64,000 bases of DNA from Marinobacter sp. S0848L (GTDB lineage Bacteria; Pseudomonadota; Gammaproteobacteria; Pseudomonadales; Oleiphilaceae): the NCBI RefSeq assembly GCF_023016065.1, contig NZ_JALKAQ010000008.1, positions 62,001-126,000 on the forward strand, read 5' to 3'. Under the pieces are notes generated by a model. It was not told the DNA's origin and made no database searches. It saw only the letters and a list, made by a program, of their open reading frames with translations. Position numbers and translations under genes: made by a program. Positions 56,382-64,000 of the stretch are shown here, piece after piece; the first letter of the stretch is position 1; every line of letters starts with the position of its first letter.

Positions 56382-57890
56382 ATGAGTAAGCACGTTGATG
56401 TATTGATCATAGGGGCCGGCTTGTCAGGGATAGGGGCAGCGGCTCATTTGAGAAGAAATTGCCCGCAAAAGACATTTGCGATCCTGGAAAGTCGATCGTC
56501 TATGGGCGGCACTTGGGACCTGTTTCGTTATCCGGGTATACGGTCAGACTCTGACATGTTTACGTTGGGTTATAGCTTTAAACCATGGACAAGTGAGAAG
56601 AGTATTGCCGACGGCGCTTCGATCCTGAACTACATAAAGGACACTGCACATGAGTACGGCATCACAGAGAAAATCACCTATGGAATGCAGGTTGTCCGTG
56701 TCGAGTGGGATAGTGCGAAAGCGCAATGGACAGTCATTGCTATTCTGAAAGATAGCAACGAAGAACATGTTTTCACGTGCAATTTTTTGATGGGTTGCAC
56801 GGGTTACTATAACTACGATTCGGGTTATACGCCTGAGTTTCCGGGCATTGAAAAATTCAAGGGAGAGGTTGTTCACCCGCAGAAATGGACAGACGACATT
56901 CAGTATCAAGGCAAAAGAGTCGTAATTATCGGGAGCGGGGCCACGGCCGTTACCTTATTGCCTGCGATGTGCGGTCAGGCGGAGCATGTGACGATGTTAC
57001 AGCGGTCGCCAAGCTACGTGGCATCTGTACCGGAGAAAGATCATATTTCTATTGGCTTGCGAAAGGTCTTGCCTGAGAAGCTGGTCTATAAATTAGCTCG
57101 GGCAAGAAACGTTGGTGTCCAGCTTGGCGTTTACCGGCTTTCCAAACAAAAGCCTCAAGCGGTTAGGCGCCTTCTGCTGATGGCCGCCAAGCGCCAGCTG
57201 GGCAGGGATTTCGACATGACACACTTCTCACCGCACTATAATCCGTGGGATGAACGGCTATGCGCGGTACCCAATGGCGACTTATTCAAAGCGTTGAAGC
57301 AAAAAAAAGCTTCTGTGGTTACTGATCATATCGACAGCTTTACCGAGCAAGGGATTCGGCTGAAATCCGGTAAGGTGCTGCAAGCAGACATGGTTGTGAC
57401 AGCGACTGGATTGGATATGAAAATATTTGGTGGGGTCACGCCCGTAGTCGATGGGCGAGCTGTAAATATCGGTGAATGCCTGATCTATAAAGGCTCCCTG
57501 GTCAGCGGCCTGCCGAATTTTTCTATGACGTTCGGATACACCAATTCATCCTGGACGTTAAAAGCCGATATGATAGCTGAGTATTGCTGCCGCCTGATCA
57601 ACTATATGGATAAACACGGGATCCCTTACTGCGTCCCCGAAGCTCGGGGCGATGATTACTCTGATGCGCCGTTTCTAGACTTGCAGTCGGGATATGTGGC
57701 ACGGGCCCGGCATTTGTTGCCGAGACAAGGCAATAGTGGCCCGTGGAAAGTCATACAAAGTTATTTGCACGACACCGCGGTGATTCGTTTTTCAAAGGGC
57801 AGCGAGCCTGGGCTGAGGTTTGCTAAAGCAAATCCGAAGAAAAAGGCAATAGCGGCCTTGCTTGGCCCGGTAGGACTCAAGTTTTCCTGA
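56382..57890 (+). CDS. almA: AlmA-like flavin monooxygenase (long-chain alkane type)
   Basis: A 502-residue class B flavoprotein monooxygenase. The FAD loop GAGLSGIGAA, MGGTWDLFRYPGIRSDSDM and the NADPH loop GSGATAVTL are present. From memory it closely resembles Acinetobacter AlmA, including CTGYYNYDSGYTPEFPG, RSPSYVAS and HFSPHYNPWDERLC. AlmA is needed for growth on very long n-alkanes; related enzymes are Baeyer-Villiger oxidases. The ferritin-like and SDR neighbours fit a route from alkane or ketone to fatty acid. The gene symbol is by resemblance only. Confidence 0.85.
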   Translation: MSKHVDVLIIGAGLSGIGAAAHLRRNCPQKTFAILESRSSMGGTWDLFRYPGIRSDSDMFTLGYSFKPWTSEKSIADGASILNYIKDTAHEYGITEKITYGMQVVRVEWDSAKAQWTVIAILKDSNEEHVFTCNFLMGCTGYYNYDSGYTPEFPGIEKFKGEVVHPQKWTDDIQYQGKRVVIIGSGATAVTLLPAMCGQAEHVTMLQRSPSYVASVPEKDHISIGLRKVLPEKLVYKLARARNVGVQLGVYRLSKQKPQAVRRLLLMAAKRQLGRDFDMTHFSPHYNPWDERLCAVPNGDLFKALKQKKASVVTDHIDSFTEQGIRLKSGKVLQADMVVTATGLDMKIFGGVTPVVDGRAVNIGECLIYKGSLVSGLPNFSMTFGYTNSSWTLKADMIAEYCCRLINYMDKHGIPYCVPEARGDDYSDAPFLDLQSGYVARARHLLPRQGNSGPWKVIQSYLHDTAVIRFSKGSEPGLRFAKANPKKKAIAALLGPVGLKFS

Positions 57891-57975
57891 AATTCGGGCT
57901 GGGGGTAATCGTTTCTGCTCGCGAGAATTGACGCATAACAAAGTTCAGTTTTTTGCTCTTTTTTGGTTTGTATAG

Positions 57976-58013
57976 AAAACCCCGCGCTGGATCACATCCA
58001 CGCGGGGTTTTTT
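57976..58013 (+). terminator. Terminator after almA
   Basis: AAAACCCCGCG and CGCGGGGTTTTTT form an 11-bp stem with a 14-base loop and a T run, ahead of the gspN gene. Confidence 0.88.
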
Positions 58014-58085
58014 GTTGCTTTAATCATGCGCTTGGCAATTGTGTTTGTTAGACTCGGCAACCGGCTTACAAATGTGCACGATGCA

Positions 58086-58877
58086 ATGAGTGAAGATACC
58101 CCAAAACCTTTTTTTCGCCCCGGCAAGTTCATCTTGCTGTTGCTACTTGGGCTGTTTGTCTTTGCGGTGACGCTTGTTATTCGGATGCCGATTGGCTGGG
58201 CCTGGCATCAGGTGTCGGGGCAGATAGACCTTCCGCCTCAGGTACAGGTCCGTCAAATGTCGGGCAGTTTGTGGGGTGGTGCGGCGAAAGTGCATTTGGC
58301 GGGATTCCCCGCGCGGCTACAGTGGCAACTGGATTGGCCATCGTTTACTGATTTGACCCTTCCACTCGCATTCACAGTTTCTTCGCCGCAATCTCGTTTG
58401 AAAGGTATGGCCTCAGTGAGTTTGGCTGGCAATTTTGAAGTTGAGGCCGACGGTATCGTGACCGTTGCCGAATTTAAAGACCTTATCCGCCAAAGCGGCG
58501 GGGCCATGATAGACGGCAAGGTGGTTATTGATCGCCTGAAACTGCGTTGGGCTGATGAGCGGCTGCAACACGCCCAAGGCTTGGGGCGGTGGGATGGTGG
58601 TTTGGTTACCTGGCCAATGGGGAATCAAACCGGTCAGGCTCAGTTTCCGCCAATGCAGGCGAACCTGGATACGGTAGAAGGTGGTGTCGCATTAGATATT
58701 TCGGAGCAGGGCGGTGATGGCCCCGCGGCGGATGCCAGTATCCTCTGGGACGGCATGATGGAAATTCGTGTGTACAAGCGGATGGTGGATTTGGCGCAAC
58801 AGCCTTGGTCTGAAAACAGCAGCCCAAGCGATGTGGTTTTTCGGGTTAAACAACCTCTTTTGCCGGGAGGTTTATAA
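58086..58877 (+). CDS. gspN: Type II secretion system protein N
   Basis: A 263-residue inner-membrane protein with one N-terminal helix (about 14-36) and a periplasmic beta-rich domain (VRQMSGSLWGGAAKVHLAG, LQWQLDWPSF) typical of GspN. ATG 58086 is in frame with an upstream extension to 57963 that covers the almA terminator, so the extension is rejected. It stops 1 base before gspC. Confidence 0.85.
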   Translation: MSEDTPKPFFRPGKFILLLLLGLFVFAVTLVIRMPIGWAWHQVSGQIDLPPQVQVRQMSGSLWGGAAKVHLAGFPARLQWQLDWPSFTDLTLPLAFTVSSPQSRLKGMASVSLAGNFEVEADGIVTVAEFKDLIRQSGGAMIDGKVVIDRLKLRWADERLQHAQGLGRWDGGLVTWPMGNQTGQAQFPPMQANLDTVEGGVALDISEQGGDGPAADASILWDGMMEIRVYKRMVDLAQQPWSENSSPSDVVFRVKQPLLPGGL

Positions 58878-58878
58878 A

Positions 58879-59745
58879 ATGTCTGTTTTGTCCGTGAAAT
58901 CACAAGAACGAATGTCTCGAACATTGGCCAATCTGCTGCTCCTTGCTTTGGTGATGTATTTGGGAGTGGAGCTTGCACGGGTTGCCTGGCTGTATGCCTG
59001 GCCGGAGCAGCCTGTGCCGGAATTGTATGGGCAAGGAACTGGCGCGCAGAGTGCTTTACTAGGCAGTGGCTTGGCACCGATAGCCGGGTACGAATTGTTT
59101 GGCCGGTCTGCGTCTCAGGCCGGTGTTGCGGATGTTATTCGAGAAACCGCACCGGAAACTGGCTTGCGTTTGCGCTTGGAAGGCGTGTTGATAGGGCGGC
59201 GTCCGGAAGACTCCGGTGCTATAGTTGCCGGAAGCAACGGAGAAACGGAATACTACCGGGTAGGCGATAGGCTGCCGGGTAACGCAGAACTTGCTGAAGT
59301 TGAGCCCACTCGCATATTAATCAGGCGAGGCGGGCGATACGAATCGCTGGCCTTTGAAGAGGTGCTCGGGGTTGACGGGATTGTGGCGAAAACACCAAAG
59401 GAAGAATCTCGTCCCCTAGGTTCGCCTGACGACATTCTGGCCAGCGCCAGGGCTCAACTGGATGCTCAGGGCGCAGCGGCTCTGCGCGCTTACGGGTTGA
59501 GCCCCGCCAGCGACAATGGCCAATCCGGATACGTGTACGATGGCTCGAATGCCATGCTGAACGCCGTTAATCTGAAACCCGGTGATGTGATCACAGCATT
59601 GAATGGCCAGCGGTTGGGCGATTTTGAACAGGATAAAGCGTTGTTTGACGAATGGCGCAGCCAGCCGCGGCTGGATATAGAAATAGAACGTAACGGAAGT
59701 CTACTTACGGTCAGCTACGCCATTCCCGAGCAATGGCGCAACTGA
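58879..59745 (+). CDS. gspC: Type II secretion system protein C
   Basis: A 288-residue inner-membrane protein: short cytoplasmic start, one helix (about 17-40), the HR domain (YELFGRS...TGLRLRLEGVLIG...IVAGSNGETEYYRVGD) that contacts the secretin, and a C-terminal PDZ domain (LKPGDVITALNGQRLGDFEQ). ATG 58879 follows GGGAGG. gspD follows after 32 bases. Confidence 0.92.
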   Translation: MSVLSVKSQERMSRTLANLLLLALVMYLGVELARVAWLYAWPEQPVPELYGQGTGAQSALLGSGLAPIAGYELFGRSASQAGVADVIRETAPETGLRLRLEGVLIGRRPEDSGAIVAGSNGETEYYRVGDRLPGNAELAEVEPTRILIRRGGRYESLAFEEVLGVDGIVAKTPKEESRPLGSPDDILASARAQLDAQGAAALRAYGLSPASDNGQSGYVYDGSNAMLNAVNLKPGDVITALNGQRLGDFEQDKALFDEWRSQPRLDIEIERNGSLLTVSYAIPEQWRN

Positions 59746-59777
59746 TCGGGTAATTCAATACAGGACGATACCGCCAG

Positions 59778-61727
59778 ATGTATAACCATAAAACAAACAT
59801 CCTCAGGGCACTCTTATTTGTTTTTCTGCTGCCGTTAGTGGCCGTGGCACAGGCGCAGGAAGAAACGTGGAGGCTGAATCTCAAGGAAGCAGATATACGG
59901 GCCTTCGTAACTCAAGTTGCGGACATCACCGGCTACAGTTTTGTGGTAGACCCGCGAGTGAAGGGCAAAGTCACGGTGCTGTCGAGCGCACCGATGAACA
60001 AAGACGAAATTTACGATCTCTTTTTGGCGGTACTGAACGTGCACGGCTTTACTGCCATTCCTGGCGAAGAGGTCGTGAAAGTGGTGCAACAGGTGGATGC
60101 TAAACAATCCGCTGAAATACTGGATCGGTTTAACGCAACACCCTCTGAACAACTGATTACCCGGGTTATCCAGATTGATAATGCCAACGCGCTGGAGTTG
60201 GTGCCGATTCTTCGCCCCTTGGTTGCTAAATACGGGCATTTGGCCGGAGTGGCGGCGGCCAATGCCCTGATCGTGAGTGACCACTCATCCAACATTCAAC
60301 GCATCGAACAGATCGTTCGTGAGCTCGACAGCCCCTCCCGTTCTGAGGTGGAAGTCATCCAACTTCGTGAAGCTTGGGTTGGCGACATGGTGAAGTTGCT
60401 GCAGGAATTGGCGCCAAGTGAATTGGGCCGTGCCGGTAACGACAATGTAGCCAAAAAATACAACGTGACGGCCGATGAACGCAGTAATCGCCTGATTCTG
60501 CGCGGCGACGAAGTCTTCCGTGAAAAGATGCGAGTGCTGATCCGCAAACTGGACCAGCCCTCCGCAAGCGGCGGCACAACCAAAGTCATCCGCCTGCGCC
60601 ACGCCGATGCCAAAACCCTGACCGAAATACTCAAAGGCGTTATGGGCGAAGCCATTAAAGAAAGTGGCGGCTCTGGCGGCACCGGTGGCAGTGCAGGAAA
60701 CCCGAACAACAACTTTGCTGTTTTCGCAGATGAAGGTTTGAACGCCCTGGTGGTTCGTGGCGACCCTTCCTTGATGCAAGAAGCGGAGCAGATTGTTTCT
60801 CAATTGGATGTTCGCCGTGCTCAGGTGATGATCGAGGCGGCGATCGTTGAGATCAGTGATGAGCTGGGCGACCAGCTCGGTGTGCAACTGGCCGCTGGCG
60901 ACGAATCCGCGTCGGCTCTGCCAGTACTGGGAACCAACCTGACCAGCGGTTCGGGTATGGTTGGCCTGAATTCCGTAATCGGGGCGCTGGTTGGCGACGT
61001 GGTACCTCAGCTAGGTTCGGGCGTCACCATTGGTGCGGGCAACCGTGACGAGAACGGAATTACCTGGGGGGTGCTGATTCAGGCATTGTCCTCAGCGTCG
61101 GCGGCAAACCTGTTGTCTACGCCGAGTATCATTACACTGGATAACCAGGAATCAGAAATTATTGTGGGTCAGAACGTGCCATTCCGCACCGGGCAATCTA
61201 CGGTCACCGGCGACGGCACAACCAACCCATTCACCACCATAGAACGCCGCGACGTAGGCTTGTCACTGAAAGTAACCCCAACCATCAGTGCAGATGGCCT
61301 GGTGCGGATGGTGGTTGAGCAGACAACCGAGGATATTTCGGCGACGACCGTAGCCGGAGCCTCCGATTTGATTACCAATAAGCGGGAGATCAAAACCACC
61401 GTGCTGGCAGACGACGGCGAAACCGTTGTACTGGGTGGGTTGATCAAAGACGACTATCAGGTCAATACGAGCAAGGTGCCGCTGTTGGGCGACATTCCAT
61501 ACTTGGGCCGGCTGTTCTCGTCTGAGAGTGAAAGTCGCGTGAAGCGCAACTTGCTGGTGTTCCTGCGCCCGACCATCATGCTTGGAAAGCAAGATGCGGC
61601 AGCAGCGACCCTGCAGAAGTTCAACCGTTTGTGGGATGTGAATCTGGAGGTTCGCGAGAAATTGGGCTTGCCGGAGCCTAATGCCGAACCGGCAGTGGAA
61701 ATGCTGTTTGATGGGCGTCGCTATTAA
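59778..61727 (+). CDS. gspD: Type II secretion system secretin
   Basis: A 649-residue outer-membrane secretin with a signal peptide (1-27), an N0 domain, repeated N1-N3 domains (VIQIDNANALELVPILRPLVAKYGHLAG and later repeats, with a Gly/Ser linker SGGSGGTGGSAG in N3) and the C-terminal secretin barrel (LLSTPSIITLDNQ, VPLLGDIPYLGRLF). It makes the exit channel for folded exoproteins such as lipases. A terminator follows; no further gsp genes appear in the window. Confidence 0.95.
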   Translation: MYNHKTNILRALLFVFLLPLVAVAQAQEETWRLNLKEADIRAFVTQVADITGYSFVVDPRVKGKVTVLSSAPMNKDEIYDLFLAVLNVHGFTAIPGEEVVKVVQQVDAKQSAEILDRFNATPSEQLITRVIQIDNANALELVPILRPLVAKYGHLAGVAAANALIVSDHSSNIQRIEQIVRELDSPSRSEVEVIQLREAWVGDMVKLLQELAPSELGRAGNDNVAKKYNVTADERSNRLILRGDEVFREKMRVLIRKLDQPSASGGTTKVIRLRHADAKTLTEILKGVMGEAIKESGGSGGTGGSAGNPNNNFAVFADEGLNALVVRGDPSLMQEAEQIVSQLDVRRAQVMIEAAIVEISDELGDQLGVQLAAGDESASALPVLGTNLTSGSGMVGLNSVIGALVGDVVPQLGSGVTIGAGNRDENGITWGVLIQALSSASAANLLSTPSIITLDNQESEIIVGQNVPFRTGQSTVTGDGTTNPFTTIERRDVGLSLKVTPTISADGLVRMVVEQTTEDISATTVAGASDLITNKREIKTTVLADDGETVVLGGLIKDDYQVNTSKVPLLGDIPYLGRLFSSESESRVKRNLLVFLRPTIMLGKQDAAAATLQKFNRLWDVNLEVREKLGLPEPNAEPAVEMLFDGRRY

Positions 61728-61748
61728 ACACTGATCAAGCATGAAGGG

Positions 61749-61807
61749 GGCCAGTTCCCGGCACACTTCAAGGCTTACGAGCCGTGCCGGGAGCTGGCCT
61801 TTTTTTG
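61749..61807 (+). terminator. Terminator after gspD
   Basis: Long arms GGCCAGtTCCCGGCAC and GTGCCGGGAgCTGGCC pair around a 19-base loop and end in six T. Confidence 0.85.
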
Positions 61808-62086
61808 TGCTCGGGATTGGCGTCAAGACGGAGGGGGCTGCGTTGGTCGCAAAGCGAACGTTCGGATTTGGGGTAACCTTATGCGATACCTTGAATAAAG
61901 GGTTCGATGGAGACTGCATGTCGACTGATTTACTAACTATATGTGGCACGTGAACACCAACAAAGCGCTGGCGATTGTTCGTAACCCTTCTCCGGATTTG
62001 TCTGACAATGAGCGTTACTAATATAGGATTAAGGTTTGGTTCTATCTGCTAGGCACTTTTTGGAGCAGTCAGTAGTATCGCAACCT
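61808..62086 (+). other. Intergenic stretch with a possible gene stub
   Basis: No full gene. A frame from ATG 61941 (or GTG 61950) to TAA 62019-62021 encodes a short peptide beginning NTNKALAIVRNPSPDLSD, which reads like the very start of a larger enzyme cut off by a stop. I could not place it firmly, and it may be chance. Confidence 0.25.
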
Positions 62087-63205
62087 TCACTGTGACGAAT
62101 GTTTTTTGCGATATTGGGTCGGTGTGCAGCCCATTTGTTTGCGAAAAGCAGTGTTGAATGTTGATTTCGAGTTGAACCCCACTTCGTAACAGATCTCGGT
62201 AACGCTATGGCGCGTATCCTTCAGTGCCTCGCAAGCCGCTTTAATGCGGTATCCATTAATCCACTCATAGAAATTCGAACCGGTACAAAGATTGATGGCA
62301 GCCGATGCCTGATGGGTCGTGGTGCCACAGGTCTCAGCGAGCACCCTGAGGGTTAGTGCATTCTCTCTGAAGAGCCCCCTTTCCATGGCATTACCAAGTT
62401 CTTTGAAAAGTGTTATGTCGGTCTCATCAACAAGCGCTGGATTGTTTTGCTTGGCTGATTCCTTTGATGCCAACGGGACAGGTGCGGTTCGCTGTATGTG
62501 CATGGGTGGATGAGCATGGGTCAACAGCAGGTAGGTAAGATAGGCAGTGGTCGGTGCCAGTACAAAGGCAACGGAAAAACTCTCACCAAAAACAAAGTAG
62601 ACAAGGATTCTGATGGTCAAACTGGCAGCAATAATTAACTGGATGAGCTGGAGATGTCCCACCCATTCACGCACGGCTGCCTTGCGAGTATTGATGCCCT
62701 TTTTTCGTTGCAGCCACCAATAAAATAGACTGGAAGCACCAATAACGGCCAAATAGGAATTGCCATAAAGCGTGATCGGTTGCCAGAGCGACTCAGCAAT
62801 TCTGCCCTTAAACATCCAGTGAACCTTGAGTTCCCCCGGCATGCTCCAGAAAGGTATCGCAAGGGCAGCGACCAGAATCATCGGCGCGGCATGTAGCCAC
62901 CAATCCCCGGCCTTGTTTAACGCGTTATCGCCCTGAATGGCTCGAATATAGCCGAAGATACAGAAAGGCATCATCACGATAAGCGGGTCGAAAAGCTTGA
63001 GAAAGAACGGAAACCGTTCCATCAAATCGCTGGCCTGGTACATGAATTCCAGAGACTGAAGGATAACGAGGCACACCAGAGCAAGCAGGTATGCCATTGG
63101 AAGCCTGTCCTGCTGCCTGTTTACAAACCAGCTCAAACTGGCGAAAAGCAGGATGACCCCGATGCAAAGGCATATCAGTGCGACGGTACCCGTCCAGTAA
63201 TTCAT
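62087..63205 (-). CDS. Membrane-bound AraC-family transcriptional regulator
   Basis: A 372-residue protein. Residues 1-230 hold about seven hydrophobic segments, an unusual membrane sensor part; residues 270-372 are an AraC helix-turn-helix pair (LAETCGTTTHQASAAINLCTGSNFYEWINGYRIKAA...VTEICYEVGFNSKSTFNTAFRKQMGCTPTQYRK). It may sense a membrane-soluble signal. It is divergent from the acylase gene with paired palindromes between. Confidence 0.87.
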   Translation of the reverse strand: MNYWTGTVALICLCIGVILLFASLSWFVNRQQDRLPMAYLLALVCLVILQSLEFMYQASDLMERFPFFLKLFDPLIVMMPFCIFGYIRAIQGDNALNKAGDWWLHAAPMILVAALAIPFWSMPGELKVHWMFKGRIAESLWQPITLYGNSYLAVIGASSLFYWWLQRKKGINTRKAAVREWVGHLQLIQLIIAASLTIRILVYFVFGESFSVAFVLAPTTAYLTYLLLTHAHPPMHIQRTAPVPLASKESAKQNNPALVDETDITLFKELGNAMERGLFRENALTLRVLAETCGTTTHQASAAINLCTGSNFYEWINGYRIKAACEALKDTRHSVTEICYEVGFNSKSTFNTAFRKQMGCTPTQYRKKHSSQ

Positions 63206-63219
63206 CTCGTCTCCATATA

Positions 63220-63235
63220 CGAATCGATCGATTCG
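63220..63235. promoter_or_regulatory. Perfect 16-base palindrome, operator candidate
   Basis: CGAATCGATCGATTCG is self-complementary throughout and lies 15 bases before the AraC-type start. A related copy follows 59 bases away. Confidence 0.65.
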
Positions 63236-63278
63236 AACTCACAGGCTATTGTTTTTTAACGTTAAATAAAAAAGTAAT

Positions 63279-63294
63279 CGAATCTATCGATGCG
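63279..63294. promoter_or_regulatory. Second copy of the palindrome
   Basis: CGAATCTATCGATGCG differs from the first copy at two positions. Its centre lies 59 bases from the first, near 5.6 helical turns, and about 70 bases before the acylase ATG. Confidence 0.5.
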
Positions 63295-63362
63295 GACGAC
63301 CCGATCCGACGGATGCCGTTAAATAGTCCTCGCAAAAACACAAAAACAACGAGGACTCCTCT

Positions 63363-64000
63363 ATGGAAATTCGCTCAGGCACGGCCCTTCTTGTACTTGG
63401 CACGGTGATTTTATCAGGCTGCAACGGTGGGTCGGATAACGCAAGTTCTTCGTCATCACCGGATCAGGCTCAGTCCTATCAAGCTGATATCCGTTACACC
63501 GAGTATGGTGTGCCTCACATTACCGCAAATGATTATGGCTCTCTCGGATACGGTGTTGGTTATGATCATGCCAGAAACAATCTCTGCACACTGTCCGAAC
63601 AGCTGGTCAAACTGAAATCCCAAAAGTCCCGTTACTTCGGGCCTGGCGAGCAGAACGTAAACCTGCTGACGGACGTTGGCTACAAAGCTCTTGATTATCC
63701 AGCCCAGGCTGCTGAATTATTCAAAGAACTGTCCCCTCCGTCCAGCGAACTTTTGAAGGGTTACGCAGCAGGCTTCAATCGCTCTCTGGCGGAACGTCAG
63801 GGCCCCGGTGATTATCCGTCACCCTGCCGCGGTGCGGACTGGGTTGAGCCGATAACAGCTCAGGATTTGCTCGCCTACCAGCTGGATCTTGCCGGGCTGG
63901 CCAGCGCCCGAAATTTTATCGAAGCGATCGCCGTCGCGCGGCCACCCACTTCCAAGGCGGCCGCATTTAATGTTCGGCTGGATCCTGCCAAAGTGTTTAC
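63363..64000 (+). CDS. Penicillin acylase family lipoprotein, 3' end cut by window
   Basis: Open to the right edge; 212 residues visible. A lipoprotein signal ends LSGC (C20), followed by a Ser-rich tether. DIRYTEYGVPHITANDYGSLGYGVGYDHARNNLC matches the start of the N-terminal nucleophile acylase alpha chain. The family includes aculeacin, penicillin and acyl-homoserine-lactone acylases, which cleave amide bonds after self-processing. The self-cleavage Ser is beyond the window. Regulated probably by the divergent membrane AraC protein. Confidence 0.85.
   Translation, partial: MEIRSGTALLVLGTVILSGCNGGSDNASSSSSPDQAQSYQADIRYTEYGVPHITANDYGSLGYGVGYDHARNNLCTLSEQLVKLKSQKSRYFGPGEQNVNLLTDVGYKALDYPAQAAELFKELSPPSSELLKGYAAGFNRSLAERQGPGDYPSPCRGADWVEPITAQDLLAYQLDLAGLASARNFIEAIAVARPPTSKAAAFNVRLDPAKVF

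Noticed and set aside
57963-58085. Upstream extension of gspN
   Set aside because: The extension covers the almA terminator hairpin; ATG 58086 gives the normal GspN start.

Overview
The window looks like a chromosomal segment of a marine gammaproteobacterium, most probably Marinobacter or a close relative. This is inferred from content and order: thrS-infC-rpmI-rplT-pheS-pheT-ihfA-merR, a type B PutA next to an Lrp-type regulator, an FxsA-groESL block, a VolA-like lipase, an AlmA-like long-chain alkane monooxygenase cluster, and type II secretion genes. No 16S or marker search could be run.

Layout. 1-2538 is the 3' part of a fused TRAP permease. 2.6-10.1 kb is the translation block, with a thrS leader whose hairpin loop mimics the tRNA-Thr anticodon arm and an infC that must use an AUU-type start. 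10.2-14.3 kb (minus) holds glycerate kinase, a GntP permease, a CdaR regulator and a PutR-like regulator. putA (plus) and an FMN reductase follow to 18.9 kb. 18.9-29.2 kb is accessory: two decayed genes, then a divergent defence-like locus (KAP NTPase on minus; DNA methyltransferase, a 262-residue unknown, SF2 helicase and T5orf172/GIY-YIG nuclease on plus). It ends beside a tRNA-Pro(GGG) gene, whose 3' end faces the island.

29.3-50.3 kb is mostly housekeeping: a glutamate-synthase-like flavoprotein, a BCCT transporter, a three-gene operon (lipoprotein retropepsin-like protease, inactive transglutaminase membrane protein, ATP-grasp ligase), rmuC, an AraC regulator divergent from a CoA-transferase, a large lipoprotein lipase, class I fumarase, a broken alkyltransferase-like gene, a FabG-like reductase, fxsA and groESL with a clear sigma-32 promoter.

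50.5-57.9 kb is a lipid or hydrocarbon oxidation cluster: a MerR regulator with a leaderless promoter, two ferritin-like 'metal-dependent hydrolases', an alpha/beta-hydrolase-SDR fusion, a second SDR and an AlmA-like monooxygenase. Related TTACATT-N6-TGT dyads lie in both divergent promoter regions, so the cluster is probably one regulon. 58.1-61.7 kb is gspN-gspC-gspD. The window ends with a membrane-anchored AraC regulator divergent from a lipoprotein penicillin-acylase gene cut by the right edge; paired palindromes lie between them.

The most interesting part is the 20.3-29.0 kb locus. I cannot match its gene set to a named defence system from memory. Its composition suggests that the methyltransferase's specificity half and the adjacent unknown gene were exchanged as a cassette.
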